NCBI RefSeq assembly: GCF_050436995.1
Contig: NC_134774.1
Span: 1,920,501 to 1,984,500 of the forward strand
Reading direction: 5' to 3'
From: Anticarsia gemmatalis
Taxonomy: Eukaryota; Arthropoda; Insecta; Lepidoptera; Erebidae
DNA: 64,000 bases
The notes under the pieces are model-generated. The model did no database searches. It saw nothing but the letters and a program-made list of their open reading frames with translations, and was not told the DNA's origin. Shown piece by piece: positions 1 to 9,700 of this stretch. Position 1 is the stretch's first letter. Each line of letters opens with the position of its first letter. Both the position numbers and the translations under genes were made by a program.

Positions 1-127
1 CATGTAAAATACTGGTATCCAAAGTCACTGATGTTATTATTTAATAACTCTTAACTAAGGCTATTCTCCGAGACGGAAAAAGTATTAATAGCCTTTTCTA
101 AACGTTAAAATATTATCAAAAGTTAAC

Positions 128-210
128 CTGAAATGTGGTAACGTGCCCGATAAAAATCTATATATAGACTTGCCCACTATTACATAGGCTTAACATTGTT
201 AATACCGAAA
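128..210 (+). repeat. SINE X fragment
   Basis: Decayed copy of a short family whose shared word is GGTAACGTGCCCG followed by a TATATGGCAA-like stretch and TAACATTGTTAATG. Other copies lie at 520-600, 18908-18990 and 54184-54325; the last keeps a tRNA-like head. Confidence 0.5.
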
Positions 211-224
211 GTTAATACGAAAAG

Positions 225-442
225 CTATCAGTGGGCTAAGCAACCCTTGGCGCGATCAATCTATAGATGGGTGACCGCATAGTGGTATTTGAACTGGGCG
301 TCTCCGTGCTTCGGAGGGCACGTTAAAAGTCGGTCCCGGTTGTTGTCTACTTAGATAACAGTCGTTAAGCCATGTCAAAGGCCTTTCGGTCGCTTTGAAC
401 AACTTTGACACTAGGTTGACCACTAACCTTACCAAACAACAG
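225..442 (+). repeat. 5S-headed SINE (family D), 5' truncated
   Basis: Starts inside the 5S-like head (GGGCTAAGCAACC, then ATAGATGGGTGACCGC) and runs through the central block CTCCGTGCTTCGGAGGGCAC to the usual family tail ending in GACCACTAACC. The family is described at 25078-25331. Confidence 0.8.
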
Positions 443-1019
443 AACAGAAAAGAACCTCTGCCTATACCTTTTCGTATTGGCGTGATATTAAAGATTTATT
501 TATATACATGTATGTAGTAGTCCGGAGTTTGATAACGTGGTCGGTATATGGCAATAGACTCGCTCATTATTACATTGGACTAACATTGTTAATGACTACA
601 CGTAAGTATTACATCCCTGCCTATATTGTTCTGTATAACAGGCACGATTATGTACATTGAAAATTAAAGTCAGCCTGCGACCACGGCGAGTGCATCATAT
701 GCCGAAACGGTAGACATTTGAAGGTACAATGCGTGTTCGCGTTAATTCCCGTATCCTATTATATATTCAACATGCAGCACAAGAGTTTAAAAGTTATAAA
801 TAGGTATATAAACTCACCTGGGTTCACAAAAGAAGCACTAAACGTCCGTCCAGTTCGTGGCGTAAACAAAATGGTGCCTGCTTCAACTACCCGCGGTTAT
901 AATAAAACTCTTTTTTACTTCTACCTACATTAATTAGTTTTAAAATGGCTGCGTTCATAAACTAAATATATTGTAGGTAATTAATTATAGAATTATATTT
1001 TTATTTTGTGTTTTTCTTT
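443..1019. other. No gene seen; SINE X fragment inside
   Basis: Holds a SINE X fragment at 520-600 and, at about 660-715, a short stretch (GTCAGCC...GACCACGG) that recurs near 38868. The only open frames are short and of random composition, so I call no gene here. Confidence 0.5.
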
Positions 1020-1118
1020 TCCCCAACCCGCATTTTGCCAGCGTGGTGGACTCAAGGTCTAACCCCTCCCTCATAACGGGAGGAAACCCTTGCCCAGCAG
1101 TGAGACATTAATGAGTTA
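1020..1118 (+). repeat. SINE C, 3' fragment
   Basis: Only the tail third of family C is present, from CCCCAACCCGCA to the terminal GAGTTAAATG. The family is described at 11638-11940. Confidence 0.8.
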
Positions 1119-1503
1119 AATGTATTTTAAGGATTTATATTTTGAAATTATAGTCGGGAGAAGCCGCGTGCTGAAAATTAGTATTTATAATAAGCTCTAT
1201 AGGTAACTTAGGTTTTGTGTAAATAATTATGAATGTTAAAATATCTATCGAAAAAATAATTCTACAAATTTGACCTAGTTTTCAGTGTGAATTATGTTTG
1301 ACAATGCCTATTCTTAGTCATAAAAGCAAAATATGCCTATTTTCTTATCAATTCAAGGCGACATAATTACCGTAAAACTTTATTTATTTACAACTATCAT
1401 CTTTTAACATAACAACAAGTCTTAAAATGCCTCATTTTTAAAATAATTCGGTCACAATATTTTTTTATTGACATCTTTTGCATGGTTTTGACGACAAATT
1501 AAG
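1119..1503. other. AT-rich upstream flank of the protease gene
   Basis: No repeat or open frame recognised. As the immediate 5' flank of the protease gene it is the likely place for its regulatory elements, but I see no motif I can name. Confidence 0.4.
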
Positions 1504-1545
1504 TATATAAACAACCGAAATCTACAACTAAATCATTAGTTCAGT
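1504..1545 (+). promoter_or_regulatory. TATA box and initiator of the cathepsin B-like gene
   Basis: TATATAAA at 1504-1511 is followed about 30 bp later by TCAGT at 1541-1545, the arthropod initiator motif. The ATG lies 25 bp beyond, giving a very short 5' leader. The spacing is right for a RNA polymerase II core promoter. Confidence 0.7.
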
Positions 1546-1569
1546 GTTACTGAAAGTAAACAGATATTA

Positions 1570-2514
1570 ATGACAAAAAAAACAATGATTAACAAATCAA
1601 TATTATTATTCGTCGTTTTGACAATTCTGTCAAATATGGCGCTGTCGGCAAGCGTCGAAGATTTGAACTACAAGTTTAGAACAATGCCTCGCCCGGAATT
1701 CGTAAAATATTTCAACAGCCAAAACTACACCTGGAAAATGACAGAATACGACAGAGAAATCCCAGTTTGTAACGTGAAATTTTCAGAAAATATCAACCAA
1801 TTTTCTGTTATAAACCATGACGACGACATTTTGAAAAATCTACCTGTCAATTTCGATGCGCGGCAAAAGTGGTCGAGCTGTCAAACTATAAAAGAGATTT
1901 ACGACCAAGGGCAATGTGGTTCCTGTTGGACGTTTGGAACAGCGAATACAGCTTCTGATAGAACTTGCATTCATAAAAATATTCAAGTAAGATTATCGGA
2001 ACAAGATCTCGAATGTCTTCAAACTAATGTCTGCGACGGCGGATACCCAGAGCAAGGATTCAATTTCTGGATTGAACAAGGAATAGTTACTAAAACCTGC
2101 AAGCCATACAACATATCGAAATTAAATGAAAATAGATGTAGCCTAGAATGCGTTCGAGGGAATATTAATTACAAAAATGATAAAAATTACGGTGGTAGTG
2201 TTAAACGGGTTGGTAAAAGTTTGGAAAATATAAAAGCTGAAATATTTCAAAATGGACCGATTGAAGCTAGTTATAAAATATATGAAGATTTTTCTAGTTA
2301 TAAGTCTGGCATTTACGAATATAAGTATGGTAAGCATAAGAGTAACCATAGTGTGAGAGTGGTAGGTTTTGGGGTGGAAGGGGGTGTCAATTATTGGTTA
2401 GTGGCCAATAGTTGGGGGTCAAATTGGGGGGAGCGTGGTTACTTCAGGATTAAAGCTTTTCAAGATTTGATTGAGTTTGAATCGCGATTGTTAGCTCCGA
2501 TGCCTAAATGGTAA
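1570..2514 (+). CDS. Cathepsin B-like cysteine protease (family C1A), single exon
   Basis: A 314-residue papain-family protease on one uninterrupted exon. Residues about 8-27 form a hydrophobic signal peptide, so the product should enter the secretory or lysosomal route. A short propeptide precedes the mature domain at about residue 91 (LPVNFDARQKW). Catalytic residues are intact: oxyanion Gln113, nucleophile Cys119 in QCGSCWTFG, His260 in SNHSVRVVGFG and Asn280 in ANSWGSNWG. The order CxTIKEIxDQG, DGGYP, NGPIEASYKIYEDF, YKSGIY matches cathepsin B. The occluding loop with its His-His pair, which gives cathepsin B its dipeptidyl carboxypeptidase activity, is replaced by a short stretch at about 174-197. 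By family knowledge this predicts an endopeptidase. Family members usually have introns, so a retrogene origin is possible. A TATA/initiator pair upstream and AATAAA downstream argue that it is expressed. Codons show no disruption. Confidence 0.9.
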   Translation: MTKKTMINKSILLFVVLTILSNMALSASVEDLNYKFRTMPRPEFVKYFNSQNYTWKMTEYDREIPVCNVKFSENINQFSVINHDDDILKNLPVNFDARQKWSSCQTIKEIYDQGQCGSCWTFGTANTASDRTCIHKNIQVRLSEQDLECLQTNVCDGGYPEQGFNFWIEQGIVTKTCKPYNISKLNENRCSLECVRGNINYKNDKNYGGSVKRVGKSLENIKAEIFQNGPIEASYKIYEDFSSYKSGIYEYKYGKHKSNHSVRVVGFGVEGGVNYWLVANSWGSNWGERGYFRIKAFQDLIEFESRLLAPMPKW

Positions 2515-2751
2515 AAAGGTGAGTGTTGGCAGAATAAAAAATAGAAAAAGGAATTACAAAACTTTGCCTGGTTACATTTTGACATTGATAAAAATACGAT
2601 TCGAAATATCTATTTAACATATAATTTTTTTAAGTTTTAAATTAATAAAAAAATTTGATTTCGAAAAGCAATGCGTTGAATTTTATTATAATTGTATATT
2701 TCTAACTTTATAAATATTTGTTAATCGTGTGACTTTATGTTAATGAATTTT

Positions 2752-2757
2752 AATAAA
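2752..2757 (+). terminator. Poly(A) signal of the protease gene
   Basis: AATAAA 238 bp after the stop codon, the best-placed canonical signal. An earlier AATAAA at 2534 lies only about 20 bp after the stop. Confidence 0.55.
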
Positions 2758-4073
2758 TATATTTCGAAAAAATGTTTCTTTTTTCTCATTAGCCGTTATA
2801 CCTTAAGAAAATTAGGCTACACAAGTCTTTGATACTCAACGATTTTAGTCTTCAAGTGACTACCGTCATACAAATCCAATTGCGAGAATCGTTTGAAGAC
2901 TAATACCTATATATTGGTCTAAAATACACCCAGCAAATAAGGACCTTACAACGCATATTCTGTAAATTAGACCTTGTTTAGAAGGAGCGAATTCGTCGCA
3001 AATTGATTCGCGCCAGTTTGTTACCGAGATACTAGATGGCGTCAACAGGCTTCGCGCGAATCCCTCGTGGACATAACGTTCGCGCGAAAGAATCGCGGCG
3101 TTTTCGCCGTTTCTGGAAAAAGTCGTACATTTTCCGAATATTCGATTACCTTAAGAAATTAATTATAAAGAATTGAACTTTAGTATATCAAATGAAAAAC
3201 AGAATATACGTTAACAAAATTTTATTATCAGAAACAAAAAAAAACATATTGTAAAGGTTTTCGATTCATATAAAGGTACAGTGCTTAAAAATATCGCCAG
3301 TTTTACAAAAAAATATTTTCGTAGTTTCGTTTAACAATCTGGTACGTAAAATTCATCTAAATATAAGCCAGTATATTTTGAGATTATTTTACGCCCTTTC
3401 AAAGCATTCAAATGACATTTTGAAAAAAAAATGTCATCCATCTTTTTCCGTTCCATAGAAAAAAAAATACATATTTGTATATAAAAATATTTTTATCTTC
3501 TGGCGATTATGTGATGCTTTTCGTATTATATATTTAATTTTAATACAACATGTTTATTTTATAAGCTATTTACAATATAGCCGTGACGAAAATTTTAATT
3601 TTAAGAGTTGCATTAACAAAACGCAACAAATTTTAAAATAGTTTCTGAAATTTTATTTTAATGGAATCATGTTATTTACAATGTAATAAATTGCAATTAT
3701 TTAATAATCATAACTTTTAATAAAACATAATTTTGATAATCAAACTGTAACATTTTTTTTTATTTGTTCGATTCAGTTTCTAAACGTAACTTTTTAAAAA
3801 CAAAAAAACAAAATGGTGGGAATTTCTATTGTACTTTTCGAAAACAAATGAAAGATTATGAAGTAATTTCAATATTTAGAAATATAATACAATATTTATC
3901 AGATCAAATTAATATTTTAATTTTGAATTGTACATTTCTATGTATTATACTCCGTACACAAAGCGTTAGAATTTTGCGTAAAAACAATTGATTTTATAAT
4001 CATAATGTCTTATTAAGAAACGTGGTGTAAGCTCCCGATTAGTTATACAGTGTTTTGTCTTCACTCATATATT
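2758..4073. other. Unique AT-rich spacer, nothing recognised
   Basis: Homopolymer runs and short palindromic scraps but no copy of the repeat families found elsewhere. A TTCGCGCGAA palindrome sits at about 3053. The 75-codon open frame at 3764-3991 has a composition typical of AT-rich noise. Confidence 0.5.
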
Positions 4074-4260
4074 AAAAGACAACTCCCGCACTAAGAATTG
4101 CTCTTGTGTCGCGGGGACTTTTACAAACATACAAACAACGGACATAAAATACAACCAGACCCGAAACAATGATTTGTGAATCGCACAAATAATTGTTCCG
4201 TGTGAGAATCGAACGACCTCCCGACGCAATGGTAGCGTTGTGACCTAAACCACTGCGAAA
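4074..4260 (-). repeat. tRNA-derived SINE (family A)
   Basis: Nearly full-length copy in reverse, from the tail GACAACTCCCGCAC to the tRNA-like head, whose B box is mutated (CGAACGACCTCC region). The family is described at 30503-30702. Confidence 0.8.
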
Positions 4261-4993
4261 TACACAGTTTCTAAATTGATTGTAAGTGACAAAATATTGT
4301 ATATAACTAATAAGACCTTACAACACGTTTATTAGTAAATTTTATAATATTACACAATGCGTACGGTTAACTTATTGTCGAATCAAGAGATCACATCGTC
4401 CATTTTGAATGGGAAAAGGAAATGCCAAATTAAATTAGATGATTAGGTTTAACTACGAAATATAATTATAAATTTTAAGAAAAACAGCCTAATTCATCAC
4501 ATTTCATTGGATATATACAATTTTTATGTCATTCGACAAGAATGTTCATTACCAAAGTAATTTGACATTGCAACAAGAAATAATTAAATTTAATGAAAGT
4601 GGTTTGCTACTCACATACCTATTCGGTTCGGCAATATTGATCGAACAACAAAACCGACTCGACTCACTTGTTCGGCTTGTGCCGATCGGGTTCCTCTACA
4701 CATATTCGGTTTTGCCGGTAAAGCCGGTTAATGCCGAATCGAATATGTTTAGCAAACCTTACTTATTACTTTAAATTGTTAAAAATATACCTTTATTCTA
4801 TGTTATTCGTATATTTCAGTGCAAAATACTGAATTTCTAAATAAATGTTTTATTATTACCTTATTTTATATGGTAAATTGTGATAACTAAGACTTATATG
4901 TATTTTAAAATCTACGCCATATGAAAAGTGACTTTAGATTGATCGAAAATACAATATACTCAATACTAGCATGAAAACATGCTATAAATTTGA
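4261..4993. other. AT-rich spacer, nothing recognised
   Basis: No gene or repeat copy identified. The 82-codon open frame at 4526-4774 has no recognisable domain and no conserved neighbour. Confidence 0.4.
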
Positions 4994-5154
4994 AACATTA
5001 ACCCAGCACAAAACTTTGTGTCATGAGCACGAGTATCTGTTCTGAGCCTGGTTGTTAATGTATCTATATAAGTATGTATTTAGAAGTATATAAGTATGTT
5101 TACCAGTTATCTGGTTACAGTACAAGCTCTGCTTAGTTTGCAATCATATGACTT
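4994..5154 (+). repeat. SINE B, body and tail without head
   Basis: Begins after the tRNA-like head at the TTTGTGTGATGAGCAC region and ends near GCTTAGTTTGCAATC. It is joined directly to an inverted SINE B head at 5153-5264, so the site holds two copies in opposite directions. Confidence 0.75.
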
Positions 5155-5264
5155 GTGCTCATCACACAAATATTTGTCCCGGGTGGGATTGGAAGCCACT
5201 ACACGCGGCGCTACGGTTATTGCGGCGAGGTGTCCACGTTAACCACTGCGCCAAACGTGCAGTT
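5153..5264 (-). repeat. SINE B, head fragment
   Basis: Reverse-strand tRNA-like head (B box region CCCGGGTGGGATT, A box TTGGCGCAGTGG in the sense direction) abutting the preceding sense copy. Confidence 0.75.
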
Positions 5265-6182
5265 AGATATTACTCGGGCCATTAAAAATGTGTGAAATTA
5301 TTTATATATCTCTCTCGCTCACACTTATAGGTCTTATGGAACTGTCATAGTGCTGTCTCATTTCCACAATCCTTTTAAATTTGACATACGTTTGTTTTGA
5401 CCCGAGTTTAGATTTTCGAAACATCGATGACGACAAAAACTACTGTTTTGTTACTCTAATCAAAATACTATATTTCTTAAATCCTAAGTAAACTTAAAAT
5501 TAAAATATATTTACTTTTCGCGCCATGCATAATTTATAAGTAATTAAAAAAATATCGTTTTATAACGATAAAAAAAACAAATCACAAATGTCAAAACTGT
5601 CAAACTAAGAAATTGGCGCGAAAATTGTAACCTAGAAAACTTTGATCATTTATTCTAACAGTGTTAAGAACACAACCACATTGGAAAATAAAACTTAAAT
5701 TAAAAACTAAAGGATTATATTTAATTATGTATTTATATTTACAATTTTCATATTTTAGAATTTATATTTCATAAACCATATAGGAGCCGAATTGGTAACG
5801 ATAATTTTTATTGATTAAAACATAAAAAATACAATATATATAAAAATATCATGTATTATATACTAAAATATACTTCGAAAATATAATAATAATTACTAAT
5901 TATATAAAACGTAGATGAAAACTTTATTTTTTAAGACATTTAGACTATACAAATAGTCTTAAACGTCTTAACTTTGTACATCTAAATATATTGACATACA
6001 AACTTAAGTGGCGTGAATACAAGTAAGAAAAGAATAGATATATTGCACTAATTAGTTAAAATACCAATTAGCGCCTTGTCATAAGGCGAAAACGACGTCT
6101 ACGACGGAAAAATAACAAATCCACTTATAAATATATTTTGTTTTTTTATTTATATTTAGAAAAGACAATGGCCGCACTAACC
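5265..6182. other. Unique AT-rich spacer
   Basis: No gene. The words TTTTCGCGCCA (about 5516) and TTGGCGCGAAAA (about 5613) form a small inverted repeat about 100 bp apart; otherwise the DNA is simple AT-rich sequence. Confidence 0.45.
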
Positions 6183-6302
6183 ATCGGTTTCTGAGGGTAC
6201 CTACATTTAGCGGTAGTTTATTTATTCTCAATAGCGTTTAAACTCATATAAAAAAACGCTATTGAATAGATAAACTACCGCTAAATGTACTAAGAAACCG
6301 GG
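6183..6302. mobile_element. Foldback MITE M1
   Basis: Reference copy of a palindromic element: the left arm runs GGTTTCTGAG, TTTAGCGGTAGTTTAT, CAATAGCGTTTAAAC, and the right arm is its reverse complement, ending GTACTAAGAAACCGGG. The arms are about 50 bp with a few bp between. Other copies: 7752-8103, 15560-15622, 19924-20053, 29236-29344, 29512-29624, 30206-30298. Confidence 0.8.
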
Positions 6303-6567
6303 CATAAGAATTGCTCTTGTGTCGCGGAGACCAATATATAAAGCTGAAGAGTTTGTTTGAACGCGCTAATCTCAGGAACTACTGGTGCGAATTGAAGAAT
6401 TATTTTACTGTTGGATAGCGTATTTATCGCGGAAGGCTTTTGGCTATATAACATCACGCTACAGCCATTAGGAGCGGAGTAGCAACGAAAAATGTTACAA
6501 AAGCGGGGAAAATGTTGACCCATTCTCTCTTATGTGACGCAAGCGAAGTTGCGCGGGTCGGCTCAGT
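6303..6567 (+). mobile_element. SINE A scrap followed by 5'-truncated HelA Helitron
   Basis: A 30-bp scrap of SINE A tail (AAGAATTGCTCTTGTGTCGC) is followed by HelA from TATAAAGCTGAAGAG to its 3' hairpin and a mutated terminus (GGCTCAG in place of CAGCTAG). The 3' end lies about 40 bp from the stop codon of the ankyrin gene, which is read in the opposite direction. Confidence 0.7.
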
Positions 6568-6574
6568 TTTAAAT

Positions 6575-6585
6575 TTTATTTTATT
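6575..6585 (-). terminator. Overlapping poly(A) signals of the ankyrin gene
   Basis: On the minus strand two AATAAA hexamers overlap about 25-35 bp after the stop codon. The 3' UTR would be very short and would end at the border of the HelA Helitron. Confidence 0.5.
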
Positions 6586-6609
6586 GTGTAAGTATATAGT
6601 GGTATGTTG

Positions 6610-6709
6610 TCAACGACATTTTTTCAGGAAGTCCAATACTTCAGGAGGGTAGTTCTGCCTTGCTGAAGATTTCGTGGCCAAGCGCGCTAGGTCGATAGGA
6701 GTTTTGGAG
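6610..6709 (-). CDS. Ankyrin gene, exon 8 (last)
   Basis: Acceptor TTTGTTCACAG, then a codon split with the previous exon (AG/C, Ser). Encodes SKTPIDLARLA, a partial ankyrin repeat, and ends VLDFLKKCR before TGA at 6610-6612. Confidence 0.85.
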
Positions 6710-9700
6710 CTGTGAACAAAAAATATAGAATTTATTAAAATAAGTATTTTTCGGAATTTCTTTTGTCAATGTCTGAAAATGGTCTTATATTTGTGAAAAA
6801 TATTATAATATAAAGCGTCATAAAGGCGAAGTTTATTATTGAAAAATAGTTTCTCTTTAACGCTAAAACTACTGAACTCGTTTTGATGAAATTCATCATG
6901 GAGATAGTCGATATTCAAAAATGTTGATATCTACCCGCACCGGCTGGTAAGAATGTGTGTTTGTTTGTCCTATAAATTCTCAAAAACGGCTGAACCGATT
7001 TTGATGAAATTTAACAAAGTGATAGTTTAACTATCGAAGTTCATAATAAATTAACTACATACCTTAAATTAGCACAATGCGCTAAATTCTTCCATTCTTT
7101 CCTGTCAACTTGTTTGAACATGAGCAAAACTAATTGTAGGTCGCAGTTTGCTGAGTTCACCGCTAGATGGAGTGCTGTGTCGCGACCTTTAAGATCCTAG
7201 AACAAAACAAATAAATATTTAATTTTTGACTTTCAAGCAACACACAGCAATGACTTTTCAAAGTTATGTGTGTATCCTTCTAATATTATAAATGCGAAAG
7301 TTTGTGAGTATGTATGTATGGATGTTTCTTACTCTTTCACGCAAATACTACTGCAACGATTACGATGAAATTTGGTATGTATGTAGCTGAAGACCCAGAA
7401 TAACACATAGGCTACTTTTTATCCCGGAGTTCCCGAGGGATCGGGATTTACACGGGCAGGGTTTCCACACCGACGAAGTCGCGAGCGGCTTCTAGTTAGA
7501 CATAATTATCACTTGCTCTAACGGTGAAGGAAAACATCGTTTCTAGTGTGTTCGGTAGTGTCGGTAGCAGGTCCTTACATCATCAATGATTTATACCTAA
7601 CACAAATATTGTTAAACCATTTCGCGATTAAAAAGAGTGTCCAGGAGTTTGTTGGCAGCTCTTCTCATTGGCCCTACCTTCCGAACTGGTGGTAAATTCA
7701 CTCTCTGTATCATTGACTATCATAAGTGTCAGCATTTGACCTAAATGAATAAACCCCGGTTTCTGAGGTACATTTAGCGGTTGTTTATCTATTCATTATC
7801 GTTTAAACTCAAACGCTATTGAATAGTTAAACTATTTGCCAGTTGTGCTCACCAGTCGGTAAACGATCTCTGGGTCGAGCAACCGTTGGCGCGGTCATTC
7901 TATAGATGGGTGACCGCATAGTGGTATTTGAACTGAGCGTCTCCGTGCTTCGGAGGGCACGTAAAAAGTCGGTCCCGGTTGTTGTCGATAAAGATAACAA
8001 TCGTTAAGCCACGTCAAAGGCCTTTCGGACTTGAACAACTGTGACACTAGGTTGACCACTAACCATACGATAACTAACGACCGCTAAATGTACTCAGAAA
8101 CCAGTAAATGATTTGTTATAAGATGTGCTTACCCCCTCAGTGAGTTCGAATCCGCCATGTTCTAATAGTACATGTACTGTGTGTAGTCTGGGAGAGGCCG
8201 CGCTGTGTTGACTGCAAGCCACGTGCAATGCTGTGTAACCTGTAACAAAAAAATAAATAATTTACTTATATTACTACCCTCTTATTCATAAAAATATATG
8301 AAGTTATGAAAGGCTTATAAAGTGTTTTGTTTCTTTCACTCCTAAGTGTAATGAAAAGGGAAAACATATTATAGTAGCATTTTAACTAAACTAAGCTTAG
8401 TAATAGGGTTCCGTTTTTTACCCTTTAGGTACGAAACTCTAAAAAACGGCAAAAGAAGTCAAATTGCGGGTTCCTGGCTGTCATCTTCATAGATCTGAGA
8501 AAATGAAAAGAAAGGACTGTCTCTGTGGTGCAGTGGTTAGGTCACCACGCCGCTACCATTGCGTCGGGAGTTCGTGGTTACATTCCCACACGGGACAATT
8601 ATTTTCAACAATATGATTGTTTCGGGTCTGGATACTTTGTGTCCGTTGTATGTTTGTAAAAGTCCCCGCGACACAAGAGCAATTCTTAGTGCGGGAGTTG
8701 TCTTTAAATAGTAATAACTTACCATCAGTATTGTTGTGTCTCAGTTTGAAGAGCGGAGGTGAAGCAGAGACCAGCTCGTACAGCACATCGGCGCAGCGAT
8801 CACCCGCGCGAGCACACGCCGTTACTAACGTATCACCGAGCGCGTCCACCTGAAATAAGTAGTGTTAGTTGAAGTTGTGACTCGATTTAGAAAGACTTGA
8901 CTCGATTTAGGAAAGTCATGACTCGATTTAGGAAAAGTCATGACTCGATTTAGAAAAGTCATGACTCGATTTAGATAAGTCATGACTCGATTTAGAAAAG
9001 TCATGACTCGATTTAGGAAAGTCATGACTCGATTTAGGAAAAGTCATGACTCGATTTAGAAAAGTCATGACTCGATTTAGATAAGTCATGACTCGATTTA
9101 GAAAAGTCATGACTCGATTTAGAAAAGTCATGACTCGATTTAGAAAGTCATGACTCGATTTAGAAAAGTCATGACTCGATTTAGACAAGTGAAGAGTCGA
9201 TTTAGAATAGTCATGACTCGATTTAGAAAAGTCATGACTCGATTTAGAAAGTCATGACTCGATTAAGCATCATGTTGAAAATCATTATTCTATTAAAAGT
9301 AAATACTACTCAAATTTGTTTACGTCATGACTTAGTGAAGTATGAATCATGTTAAAAATCGTTAATTTATCGTGTTTATATTGAAAACTACTCAAATTTG
9401 TTAAAGTCGTGACTTGTTGAAGTGTGATTAATGTTGAAAATCGTTCGTTGATTGTGTTAACAGTAAATACTACTCTAATTTATAATTTATGACACGTTCA
9501 TGTAAAAATCAAGGCTTGTTTCATAAATTGATCGAATAATTGGATTAAGTGTAAATTAAGATTCAATCGGGTAAAAACTAAAACTCTTAAGTAATAACTA
9601 TTCATGGATAAGTAAAAATGTTGACTAGAAAAAGCTCGACTCTACTTTTCCACAACTAATTGTTTAATTAAAAAATTACAACTAGATTAAGTCCAAACCA

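Noticed and set aside
3764..3991. 75-codon ORF in AT-rich DNA
   Set aside because: Amino acid composition follows base composition; no family or signals.
8825..9188. Minus-strand proteins with repeated MTFLNRV
   Set aside because: Translation of the 21-bp minisatellite, whose period is a multiple of three; no start, context or family support.
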